A stretch of 64,000 nt of DNA, taken from contig NZ_UWFA01000416.1 of assembly GCF_900601905.1 (NCBI RefSeq), positions 124,001 through 188,000 on the forward strand, read 5' to 3'. The notes under the pieces were generated by a model. It had not been told where the DNA came from, did no database searches, and saw only the letters and a list, made by a program, of their open reading frames with translations. The position numbers were made by a program, and so were the translations under genes. Shown piece by piece: positions 35,782 through 44,226 of the stretch; within the stretch, counting starts at the first letter, position 1, and the number at the start of each line of letters is the position of its first letter. The stretch is from Pseudomonas viridiflava (GTDB lineage Bacteria > Pseudomonadota > Gammaproteobacteria > Pseudomonadales > Pseudomonadaceae).

Positions 35782-36129
35782 GCGCAAACAGTTTTTTATT
35801 TTCTGACGCCAAATGTTCACCGCCTGGTGCAGCAGGAGTTCATCACTCTTGCTGCAGGCAAGAGGAATCAATGCCGGTTCGCCCGGTGATCAACGTTAAA
35901 TGTTCCAAAAACCGCTGTGGTGGCCCTCAAAAGGCATAACCAGCATGACGGACTTCATGAATCCGCAAGTTTTCTGAACGTTGGGCGGAAAAATGCTGAC
36001 GTGCCCGGCAACAGTGCTATTTTTGAAACACGTAAGGACTGTCCGTTTGTGATGCAGGAAAACACCCACGACAGCTCCCTTGCCTCCGATGTGAGCTAGC
36101 GCATTGCTCGATTGAAAGAGGTGGGCTCA
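35782..36129. other. Non-coding gap before DUF1652 gene
   Basis: A 60-codon forward frame (35917-36099) shows no family features or ribosome site and is not accepted. The stretch probably carries the promoter of the DUF1652 gene. No repeats or hairpins of note are seen. Confidence 0.4.
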
Positions 36130-36387
36130 ATGAATAAAGTCACGTTCCCCAACGCCTGTCAGTTGATGCGCTGGTATTTCCACCCGGTGGGCTTCGAAGC
36201 CACCATGGACGCACCCAGCAGCATGGTCGCCCGCCTGTTTGACCGGGCCAGCGGCGAGACAGTCATCGCGATTGCCGGCCTGCCGTGCGCTACCGTGATG
36301 AACGCAACTGAGGTGGAACTGATCATTGAAGCCATCGAGGCGGAGCTGGAATGTTTCATCCCGCCGCGCGCCTCAGGGTTGTTGTAG
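36130..36387 (+). CDS. DUF1652 domain protein
   Basis: This 85-residue protein of the Pseudomonas-restricted DUF1652 family shows the family order LMRWYFHPVGFEATMDAP, then RLFDRASGETVIAIAGLPC. Function is unknown. ATG 36130 has GAGGTG eight bases upstream; a TTG six codons earlier is unlikely. Its last 15 bases overlap the 3' end of the convergent helicase gene. Confidence 0.82.
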   Translation: MNKVTFPNACQLMRWYFHPVGFEATMDAPSSMVARLFDRASGETVIAIAGLPCATVMNATEVELIIEAIEAELECFIPPRASGLL

Positions 36388-38871
36388 GCGGCGCCCACTG
36401 CGCAGGTCGGCAAAGAACGCCTTGCCGGGGTCAATCCGATCAGACGCCTTGCTGGCGTTTACGGCATCACGCGCACTGGCGTCGATGTACCAGTAACAGT
36501 GTCGAACCGCGCGGGTAATGGCTACGTAGGCCAGACGTAATACTTCATCGCGCTGGGCCCTGTCGAACCCGTCAGTTTCTGTGGCACTGCCCAACCCTGC
36601 CAGCCGATACAGCTGGTTCTTGTAGGGCGACTGGGTCAAATGCTGACAATCGCCTAGCAAGAACACTGCGTCAGCCTGCAAGCCTTTGGCGCTGTGATAG
36701 GTCAGTTGCTTGAAACGTCGCGCTGCAGGCGCCTGGGCATAATCACCTTCCACAAGCGCCTGCAACGCTTCGGTGAATACCGCCTTCTCGCTGCTTTTGC
36801 GATACAGCAGCAAAATCGAGTCGCCAGCGTGGTAATGCTCGGTGATTCGTCGAGCCAGGTCTTCATCGTCGCGATCCAGCACCTGCACCGGCCGCAGCGA
36901 CTGTTCGGAGCCACTGGCCCGAGCCTTTTTACCGGCGATGGCGGGTGCGGCACGCACGACGTGTTCCGCCGCATCGATGATGTGCTGATGGCTGCGGTAA
37001 TTGTCGGTCAGCAGCACTTTGGTCGAAGCCGGTGACGGGAACTCTTTGGCGAACTCCATGAAGTATTTGGGCGAGCTGCCACGCCAGCCGTAGATCGATT
37101 GCCAATCATCGCCCACACACAGCAGCGAAGAATGTTGCGCGGCCCGGCCTTTATGCAGATCGGGGCCTCGGCGACGAATCTCGCGCAAACTGGCCCGTAA
37201 CCACGAGACGATTTGCGGCGATACGTCCTGGAATTCGTCGATCATCAAGTGCGCAAGGGGCCTGAGCTGCTCATCGGCCACCTGTTTCAGGTTCTCGGGC
37301 GAGTTCTCGCCAAACAGCGCGAACATCCGGTTGTAGGTCATGACCGGCGGCGTCTGGGTCAACAGCTGGTTTTCGAAGGCTTTCCAGAACAGGCTCAGGG
37401 CTTCAAAGAAAAAACGATCCGGGTCATTGTCCGCAAAACTCATGTCGGCCACGGCCGCCGGGACGTCCAGCCCAAGATTCTCGATAAAACCGGCCGCCGC
37501 GACAAAGCTGTCGAGCAACGGCGCCGAGGCAAGTTCACCTTTGACCTTGTAGTCGAAACCTGGCCCGGCCACCGCCGCACCGGACAATGATTGCAACACT
37601 CGCCTCCCGGCTTCGTAGTTGTCCAGCCAGATCACTGGCTTGCGACAGAACGCCTGAAACAGAGTGCGCTTGATGACCCATTCGGCCCAGACCGGCAGCT
37701 TGCCGTCGGCACGCTTCGACTGTTGGTTCTCGGACGGGTCATAGCCCAGCACCACCCAAGCATCCAGCTCTGCACTGTAGCCATGCAGATGAAAACCAGA
37801 GCCGTTGATCTCGACCGTCTGGCGCATCGGTTCGATGCCTTTGATGGGCCACGCCTTGGCGCGAATCCACAGGTCCTCGATGAGGTCGCAGAGTTCTTCA
37901 TCGCGCCTGGCTGACAGTTCGGTGACTGTCACGCGTTTCTGCACGTCCGGGTGATCGCGCTCCAGCTCCTTGAGCTGCAGGGCCTGGCGATACAGCGGCG
38001 CCATGACTTCGCGAAAGCGCTGGTTGCCGGCATACAGATCGCGGTAGCAGAGGTTCAACTGCTGACGCTGGGCATCATTGATGCGCAGGTCGAACGGATT
38101 GCTCTCAGCGCCTTCGTCCAGGCCTGCAGCCGCTTGCGTGCCCAGGTTCTCGAACGCGCTGAGTTGCTCAAGCCCCGGCATGCTGCGCACCAGAGGCAGG
38201 ATCCGCGAATGAAAGGTACGTACCAGGCTGCGGGCCTGTTGCAGGCTGAGATCGCGGCCCCAGAGGGCAAAAATCTCCATCAGTTTGTTGACGAAGTCTT
38301 TGCGCGACTCGCGGGTGAAGGTCACCACTGTCATGGCGTCCAGCTCGAAACCCAGGTAATGCACCAGCAGCAGGATCCGCAAGACCAGCGAGGTGGACTT
38401 GCCTGCCCCCGCTCCGGCTATGACGCAGGTTGAAGGCGTCTCGCTGAAGATCATCTTCCATTGCGCCGCACTGGGTTGCCCCTGCGCGGGAAGTTTGAGT
38501 GCCACGTCAGCCTTGATGCGTTTTTTCAACTCGGCGTTCAACGGCAAGCGCCAATCATCGAACAGATGGTCGTCGACCTTCGGGCCGCGATGCTCCAGGG
38601 GCCGAGTGTCGCGTATCACCAACACCTGGCGCCCTTCTTCCAGACCGTCCAGATGCCCTTCGATGTAGCCCTCTTCTGCGCCATGCTGGTGACCGTTGAG
38701 GTAGCCATCGGCGTGCCCCTGTTGCCAGGAAGGCCGATGCTGCGCCCGCAAGCGGTTCAGGCCACCCCCCAACAAACGTGACGCCAGGCGTTTAAGCAAA
38801 GGCAGCTGATGCGCAGGAGTCAGGTCAGGCTCGGTTTCGGGATGGGCATCGACAGGCAGATGGTCTGGCAC
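36373..38871 (-). CDS. UvrD/Rep-family superfamily 1 DNA helicase with N-terminal GX3 repeats
   Basis: This 832-residue SF1A helicase has Walker A GAGAGKST (about 153-160), motif II IDEFQDVSP (Walker B), motif III GDDWQSIYGWRGS, motif IV DNYRS and motif VI YVAITRAVRHCYWY. Before the motor domain, residues 52-80 carry glycine at exactly every fourth position (eight times), a pattern known from Yae1-type deca-GX3 proteins. A long insert between motifs Ia and II (about 300-480) replaces the usual 1B region. GTG 38871 has GGAGCC upstream. It is not UvrD, Rep or RecB. The role is probably DNA repair, unassigned. Confidence 0.85.
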   Translation of the reverse strand: MPDHLPVDAHPETEPDLTPAHQLPLLKRLASRLLGGGLNRLRAQHRPSWQQGHADGYLNGHQHGAEEGYIEGHLDGLEEGRQVLVIRDTRPLEHRGPKVDDHLFDDWRLPLNAELKKRIKADVALKLPAQGQPSAAQWKMIFSETPSTCVIAGAGAGKSTSLVLRILLLVHYLGFELDAMTVVTFTRESRKDFVNKLMEIFALWGRDLSLQQARSLVRTFHSRILPLVRSMPGLEQLSAFENLGTQAAAGLDEGAESNPFDLRINDAQRQQLNLCYRDLYAGNQRFREVMAPLYRQALQLKELERDHPDVQKRVTVTELSARRDEELCDLIEDLWIRAKAWPIKGIEPMRQTVEINGSGFHLHGYSAELDAWVVLGYDPSENQQSKRADGKLPVWAEWVIKRTLFQAFCRKPVIWLDNYEAGRRVLQSLSGAAVAGPGFDYKVKGELASAPLLDSFVAAAGFIENLGLDVPAAVADMSFADNDPDRFFFEALSLFWKAFENQLLTQTPPVMTYNRMFALFGENSPENLKQVADEQLRPLAHLMIDEFQDVSPQIVSWLRASLREIRRRGPDLHKGRAAQHSSLLCVGDDWQSIYGWRGSSPKYFMEFAKEFPSPASTKVLLTDNYRSHQHIIDAAEHVVRAAPAIAGKKARASGSEQSLRPVQVLDRDDEDLARRITEHYHAGDSILLLYRKSSEKAVFTEALQALVEGDYAQAPAARRFKQLTYHSAKGLQADAVFLLGDCQHLTQSPYKNQLYRLAGLGSATETDGFDRAQRDEVLRLAYVAITRAVRHCYWYIDASARDAVNASKASDRIDPGKAFFADLRSGRRLQQP

Positions 38872-39150
38872 GCAGGCTCCAGGCGGGTGATTTACAGAAG
38901 GCGCGTATGGTCGCCCGATTCCCCGCTCAGCTCCAGTTAAATGCTTTGCTGTCAGGTGATTAGCCGATCAACTGCAGGTTGAGTAGAGAATAGGCAGCTT
39001 TTAAGGTATCGATATATCCGATAGCTAATAGCGATTTATTGCGCTTTTTATCGATAATAAATTGATCAATCATGGCAGCCATCAACAACCGAACAACGTT
39101 CAGCAGCCCGGGTTCATTCCATTGCCCGGCCCTGCTCAGGAGGCCACACC
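38872..39150. other. AT-rich divergent gap between helicase and pirin genes
   Basis: This 279-bp gap has no gene. TATCGATA occurs at 39007-39014 and again within TTATCGATAA at 39048-39057. TTGATCAA follows at about 39063-39070. These repeated palindromes probably mark a regulator's sites for the pirin promoter. AGGAGG precedes the pirin start. Confidence 0.4.
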
Positions 39151-39846
39151 ATGCTGCAACTTCGACCTTTCAACACCTTGGGCGGCGCCAACCACGGCTG
39201 GCTGGACGCTCATCACCATTTCTCGTTCGCCGAGTACTACGACACCCAACGCATGAATTGGGGGCAACTGCGGGTCTGGAATGATGACGTGATTCAGGCT
39301 GGTACAGGTTTTCCGAAACACGCCCACCGGGACATGGAGATCATCACCTACGTTCGAGAAGGCGCGATTACTCACGAAGACAACCTGGGTAACAAAGGCC
39401 GCACTGAAGCCGGCGACGTTCAAGTGATGAGCGCCGGCACCGGTATCGCCCACAGCGAATACAATCTGGAGTCCACGGCGACCAAGATCTTTCAGATCTG
39501 GATCATGCCCAATGAGACCGGCGCGGCACCTTCGTGGGGCGCCAAACCGTTTCCTAAAGGTGATCGTGAAGGTTTTGTGACCCTGGCCAGCGGCAAATCC
39601 GGTGATGACGTGAGTTTGCGGATCCGCGCCGATGCACGTCTGGTTGCTGCCAACCTCAAGGCAGGGGAAACTGCCGAGTATCACCTCGATGCAGGACGTC
39701 GCGCATATCTGGTACCGGCAACGGGCAGCGTCGAAGTCAACGGCCTGAAAGCCGTGGCTCGAGACGGCATCGCCGTTGAAGATGAGCGCGTCCTGCGGGT
39801 CACGGCCATCGAAGACAGCGAAATCGTGCTGGTGGATGTCGCTTGA
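39151..39846 (+). CDS. Pirin-family bicupin protein (YhhW-like)
   Basis: This 231-residue two-cupin protein has the pirin metal-site residues in FPKHAHRDMEIITYV (two histidines) and AGTGIAHSEYN (third histidine and glutamate). E. coli YhhW of the same size and type has quercetin 2,3-dioxygenase activity, while other pirins act as redox-linked regulators. The physiological role is unknown. A strong ribosome site (AGGAGG) and a strong terminator make it a single-gene unit. Confidence 0.9.
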   Translation: MLQLRPFNTLGGANHGWLDAHHHFSFAEYYDTQRMNWGQLRVWNDDVIQAGTGFPKHAHRDMEIITYVREGAITHEDNLGNKGRTEAGDVQVMSAGTGIAHSEYNLESTATKIFQIWIMPNETGAAPSWGAKPFPKGDREGFVTLASGKSGDDVSLRIRADARLVAANLKAGETAEYHLDAGRRAYLVPATGSVEVNGLKAVARDGIAVEDERVLRVTAIEDSEIVLVDVA

Positions 39847-39869
39847 AACATCGCTGAAAGCACTGCATG

Positions 39870-39904
39870 AAAAAACCCGGACTCGCGAGAGTCCGGGCTT
39901 TTTT
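39870..39904. terminator. Bidirectional intrinsic terminator between pirin and pgm
   Basis: CCCGGACTC, GCGA, GAGTCCGGG is flanked by A6 on one side and CT6 on the other, giving T-runs on both strands. It serves pirin and, past a REP pair, the convergent pgm gene. Confidence 0.9.
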
Positions 39905-39911
39905 GGCTGCC

Positions 39912-40002
39912 TAGGAGCGACTTCAGCCGCGAAGGGCCCGGGCTTACACCCTAATTGCTGTCGTCAGAGACACTGTCTTCGCGGCTAATGCCGCTACGCA
40001 GG
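39912..40002. repeat. Inverted pair of REP sequences (REPIN)
   Basis: TAGGAGCGACTTCAGCCGCG (39913-39932) and TTCGCGGCTAATGCCGCTAC (39978-39997) are inverted REP copies about 45 bp apart. The same family occurs at 3105-3133 and 56866-56957. Confidence 0.75.
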
Positions 40003-40023
40003 AGGTGCGTTTACAGCGAAGAC

Positions 40024-41664
40024 TCAGGCAATCGCCGCATCCACCAGCACCTGCGCTTCAGCGACCAGACGCTTGAGGTGGTCTTCGCCGACAAAGCTTT
40101 CGGCGTAGATCTTGTAGATATCCTCAGTGCCCGATGGACGCGCGGCGAACCAGCCGTTTTCCGTCATGACTTTCAGACCGCCAATCGCCTGGTTGTTACC
40201 CGGTGCGTGGCTGAGCACGTTCTGAATGGCTTCGCCTGCCAATTCAGTGGACTTGACCTGCTCCGGCGATAATTTACCCAGTGCGGCTTTCTGCTCCGGA
40301 CTGGCCTTGGCTTCCACGCGGGTGGAGAATGGCTCGCCCAGTTCCTGCGTCAGGGCCTGATAGATTTCGCTCGGGTCGCGGCCCTTGCGGGCGGTGATTT
40401 CCGCCGCCAGCAAGGCCGGAATCAAGCCGTCCTTGTCCGTGGTCCATACCGTGCCGTCCTTGCGCAGGAACGACGCACCGGCGCTCTCTTCACCACCAAA
40501 GCCCAGCGAGCCATCAAACAGGCCTTCAGCGAAGAACTTGAACCCCACGGGAACTTCATATAGCCGACGGCCCAGACGTGCCGCCACCCGATCAATCATG
40601 CCGCTGCTGACCACGGTCTTGCCTACAGCTGCATCAGTGCGCCATTGCGGCCGATTCTGGAACAGGTAATCGATGGACACCGCCAGATAATTGTTCGGTG
40701 CCAGCAGGCCGCCGCTCGGGGTCACGATACCGTGGCGGTCGTGATCGGGGTCGCAGGCGAACGCCACCTGGTAGCGATCCTTAAGGCCAATCAGGCCCTG
40801 CATGGCGAAATTGGAGGACGGGTCCATGCGAATCTTGCCGTCCCAATCCACGCACATGAAGCGAAAGGTCGGATCGACGTACTGATTCACCACGTCCAGG
40901 TTCAATCCGTAGTGCTCGCCAATCGCAGACCAGTAGCGCACCCCTGCTCCACCCAGCGGATCCACACCCAGGCGCAGACCGGCACCACGAATGGCGTCCA
41001 TGTCGATGACGTTTTTCAGGTCGGCCACGTAGGTATTGAGGTAGTCATGGCGGTGCGTGGTCGCCGCGCGCAGGGCTTTTTCGTGGCTCATGCGGCTCAC
41101 GCCCAGAACCTTCTCGGACAGCAGTTCGTTGGCCTTGGCTTCGATCCATTTGGTGATGTGGCTGTCCGCCGGGCCGCCATTGGGCGGGTTGTATTTGAAA
41201 CCACCGCTCTCTGGCGGGTTGTGCGACGGGGTAATGACGATGCCGTCGGCCAGTCCCGCAGTGCGGCCCCGGTTGTAGCAGATGATTGCGTGGGACACCG
41301 CAGGCGTCGGGGTGAACTCATCGCCTTCGGAAAGCATCACCTGCACGCCGTTGGCGGCCAGTACTTCCAGCGCGGTGGCGGCGGCAGGCGTGGACAACGC
41401 ATGGGTGTCAGCACCGAGGAACAGAGGACCGTCAATGCCATTGGCCTGACGATAAAGGCAGATTGCCTGGCTGATGGCCAGCACGTGCCACTCATTGAAG
41501 CTCAACTCGAACGAGCTGCCACGATGGCCGGAAGTACCGAAGGCTACGCGCTGGGTCGACACTGACGCATCAGGCTGGCCGGTGTAATAGGCCGTGACCA
41601 GTCGCGGAATATCAACCAGCAATTGAGCCGGTGCCAGCTTGCCGGCGAAGGGACTGAGACTCAT
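40024..41664 (-). CDS. pgm: Phosphoglucomutase, alpha-D-glucose type
   Basis: This 546-residue alpha-D-phosphohexomutase interconverts glucose-1-phosphate and glucose-6-phosphate, feeding glycogen, trehalose and cell-surface sugar synthesis. The phosphoserine is S147 (in [12 protein letters not shown]). The metal loop DPDHDRHG, the sugar-binding GGEESAG and the phosphate-binding [10 protein letters not shown] are all intact. Length agrees with E. coli Pgm (546). GGAGG lies before ATG 41664. The 131-bp gap upstream separates it from the helicase gene on the same strand. Confidence 0.95.
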   Translation of the reverse strand: MSLSPFAGKLAPAQLLVDIPRLVTAYYTGQPDASVSTQRVAFGTSGHRGSSFELSFNEWHVLAISQAICLYRQANGIDGPLFLGADTHALSTPAAATALEVLAANGVQVMLSEGDEFTPTPAVSHAIICYNRGRTAGLADGIVITPSHNPPESGGFKYNPPNGGPADSHITKWIEAKANELLSEKVLGVSRMSHEKALRAATTHRHDYLNTYVADLKNVIDMDAIRGAGLRLGVDPLGGAGVRYWSAIGEHYGLNLDVVNQYVDPTFRFMCVDWDGKIRMDPSSNFAMQGLIGLKDRYQVAFACDPDHDRHGIVTPSGGLLAPNNYLAVSIDYLFQNRPQWRTDAAVGKTVVSSGMIDRVAARLGRRLYEVPVGFKFFAEGLFDGSLGFGGEESAGASFLRKDGTVWTTDKDGLIPALLAAEITARKGRDPSEIYQALTQELGEPFSTRVEAKASPEQKAALGKLSPEQVKSTELAGEAIQNVLSHAPGNNQAIGGLKVMTENGWFAARPSGTEDIYKIYAESFVGEDHLKRLVAEAQVLVDAAIA

Positions 41665-41795
41665 ACAACCTCCATGAAGTGAAAAAGAAAGAGAGCTGGC
41701 TGCTGTAGTAATGAAAGGAAAATGATCAGCGGCGCGGCAGTTTACTGGCAGTTTGACCGCTGTGCTCGGCTATCGATCCCTAAGTGCTTGAGCAT

Positions 41796-44126
41796 TCACA
41801 GCTGCCACCAGCGCGGGAGCAGCTGCTGGACTTTGCGCTCGGCGAAACGATCATCGATCAGCATGACTACGCCGCTGTCCTGCTGGCTGCGGATCACCCG
41901 CCCCGCCGCCTGCACCACTTTCTGCACGCCGGGATACAGGTAGGTGTAATCGTAGCCTGCGCCGAACAAGGCAGCCATGCGCTGTTTGAGTTGTTCGTTG
42001 ATCGGGTTCAACTGCGCCAGACCCAGTGTGGCGATGAAGGCACCGATCAATCGAGCGCCGGGCAGATCGATACCTTCGCCAAAGGCGCCGCCTAGCACCG
42101 CGAAACCGATGCCCTGGCTCTGCAGGGTAAAGCGTTCGAGGAACGCCTGGCGCTCGCCTTCGCTCATGCCTCGCGCCTGTTGCCAGAGGATGATGTGCGG
42201 ATGGCTGCGCTGCATCAGGTCCATTACCTGCTGCAGATAATCGAAGCTGCTGAAAAATGCCAGGTAGTTGCCCGGACGCTTTTCAAACTGCTCGGCCATC
42301 AACTCCACGATCGGCGCCAGTGAAGCCTGCCGGTGGTTGAAGCGCGTGGATATCCGGCTGACGATGCGCACCTCCAGCTGTTCGCGACTGAAGGGCGACT
42401 CGACGTCGATCCAGGCTGTATCGGCCGGCAGACCCAGCAAGTCGGCGTAATAGTGGCGTGGGCTGAGCGTTGCCGAGAACAACACACTGCTGCGCGCGGC
42501 GGTCAGCCGGGGGCGGATGAATCCGGCGGGCACCACGTTGCGCAGGCACAAGCGCGACAGACTGCGCTTGCCCACGTCCCGCTTGCTGATGTCGAAGACG
42601 AAATGCTCGTCGAATAACTCGCCAATCCGCACGAAGCCCATGGCGTCGAAATAGAAGGTCTGCAGATCACCACCCACGGCCTGGGGGTGTTCGTTGAAGT
42701 AATCGCCCAGCGCGGTAATGCACAGATTCAGGCTCTGCAGCAGTTTGCCGGGTGGGCCGGGATAGGCCTGGTAAGGCGCCACTTGCGCTTTGTGCAGGGC
42801 GTTCCACTCGCGATTGAGCCGCTTCAACGACTTCTTCAGCGGCTCGGGTGCGCTCTGGCGCAGGACATTCAGCTGGTGCTGATCGAGGCTGGCGCTATAC
42901 ATCTGCCGGGCTCGCTCGACCATGTTGTGTGCCTCGTCCACCAGCACCGCCACCCGCCATTGATTGAACTGGCCGAGGCCAAACAACAAGGCATTGAGAT
43001 CGAAGTAATAGTTGTAATCGGCAATCACCAGATCGGCCCAGCGAGCCATTTCCTGGCTGAGGTAGTACGGACACACCTGATGGTCCAGAGCGATCGCACG
43101 CATCCCGGCCTGATCCAGCCGGGACGCTGCCGCTGCAGCGCTGCGGGCAGCGGGCAGGCGGTCATAAAAACCTCTGGCCAGTGGGCATGAGTCGCCGTTG
43201 CAGGCTTTGTCGGGGTGTTCGCAGGCCTTGTCCCGCGCCACCAGTTCGAGCACACGGAGCCTGAGCTGCGGTGCGCTGTCATTAATGACCGAGAGTGCAT
43301 CCAGTGCCAGCTTGCGGCCTGGGGTCTTGGCGGTCAGGAAGAAGATCTTGTCGAGTTGCTGCGCTGATGCCGCCTTGAGCATCGGGAACAGTGTGCCGAT
43401 GGTTTTGCCAATACCGGTGGGTGCCTGAGCCATCAGGCAGCGACCGGTGCTGACGGCCTTGTACACCGACTCCGCCAGGTGACGCTGTCCGGTTCGAAAC
43501 GTCGGATGGGGGAACTTCAGCGCCTCGCAGGCCCGATTGCGCTCGCCGCGGTGGACCAGTTCCTGCTGCGCCCAGCTGAGAAAAATCCCGCAGTGTTGCT
43601 GGAAGAACGCCTCAAGGGTTGTCGCCGAGAAGCATTCGCGAAGCAGCGTTTCCTGTTCACTGAGAATGTTGAAATACACCAGAGCCAGATTGACCTCGCT
43701 CAATTGCAACTGCTGGCACAGCAACCAGCCATAGATCTTGACCTGCGCCCAATGCAACTGGCGATGGTTATCAGGCATCGCATCGAGGTCGCCGCGATAG
43801 GTTTTGACCTCTTCCAGTTGATTCAATGCAGGATCGTAGCCGTCCGCCCTGCCCCGTATCCTCAGCTGCAGGTATTCCCCCGCCAGCGGTACTTCTGTTT
43901 GATAGCCAGCACCGCGCCGGGACGCCACCACCCGATGCCCGGCGATGCCTTCCTGCGCGGTGGGTGATGGCGTAAAGCGCAAATCCAGATCACCACATTT
44001 GGCCGTGAATTCACACAACGCGCGCACGGCCACGCCATAGAAGGCCTGGTCAGCAGGATCAGGCGCTAGGGAGCGCGGTGGGTCAACGTTTACAGCAAAA
44101 GGGAGTGCCACAGCCTGGGGTGCCAT
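41796..44126 (-). CDS. XPD/DinG-like DNA helicase with N-terminal PD-(D/E)XK nuclease domain
   Basis: This is a 776-residue fusion. Residues 85-135 show a Cas4/RecB-like nuclease core: D95 in RGRADGYD and E106-x-K108 in LEEVKTYR, followed by a conserved Q/Y segment. The helicase part has Walker A APTGIGKT (235-242), four cysteines suited to an XPD-type 4Fe-4S cluster (C302, C309, C314, C352), DEAH (397-400), SATLSPRHYYADLLG, and the C-terminal QAAGRVIRSQQD arginine-finger motif. It would unwind 5'-3' and cut DNA in repair. It is distinct from the plain DinG and YoaA architectures. Confidence 0.88.
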   Translation of the reverse strand: MAPQAVALPFAVNVDPPRSLAPDPADQAFYGVAVRALCEFTAKCGDLDLRFTPSPTAQEGIAGHRVVASRRGAGYQTEVPLAGEYLQLRIRGRADGYDPALNQLEEVKTYRGDLDAMPDNHRQLHWAQVKIYGWLLCQQLQLSEVNLALVYFNILSEQETLLRECFSATTLEAFFQQHCGIFLSWAQQELVHRGERNRACEALKFPHPTFRTGQRHLAESVYKAVSTGRCLMAQAPTGIGKTIGTLFPMLKAASAQQLDKIFFLTAKTPGRKLALDALSVINDSAPQLRLRVLELVARDKACEHPDKACNGDSCPLARGFYDRLPAARSAAAAASRLDQAGMRAIALDHQVCPYYLSQEMARWADLVIADYNYYFDLNALLFGLGQFNQWRVAVLVDEAHNMVERARQMYSASLDQHQLNVLRQSAPEPLKKSLKRLNREWNALHKAQVAPYQAYPGPPGKLLQSLNLCITALGDYFNEHPQAVGGDLQTFYFDAMGFVRIGELFDEHFVFDISKRDVGKRSLSRLCLRNVVPAGFIRPRLTAARSSVLFSATLSPRHYYADLLGLPADTAWIDVESPFSREQLEVRIVSRISTRFNHRQASLAPIVELMAEQFEKRPGNYLAFFSSFDYLQQVMDLMQRSHPHIILWQQARGMSEGERQAFLERFTLQSQGIGFAVLGGAFGEGIDLPGARLIGAFIATLGLAQLNPINEQLKQRMAALFGAGYDYTYLYPGVQKVVQAAGRVIRSQQDSGVVMLIDDRFAERKVQQLLPRWWQL

Positions 44127-44226
44127 CAGAGTCGTTTACTGGATGGGCATACAGATAGCAGCCCTCGCCCATGCTGGCAAACAGAAATGGATCGACGGGC
44201 CCCCGCGAAGCCATCTGGCCTGAGCT

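Noticed and set aside
35917..36099. A 60-codon forward frame before the DUF1652 gene
   Set aside because: No ribosome site, no family features and polar random-like composition.
40645..41565. A 306-codon open frame antisense to pgm
   Set aside because: pgm is complete and convincing; the antisense frame lacks any family pattern or ribosome site.
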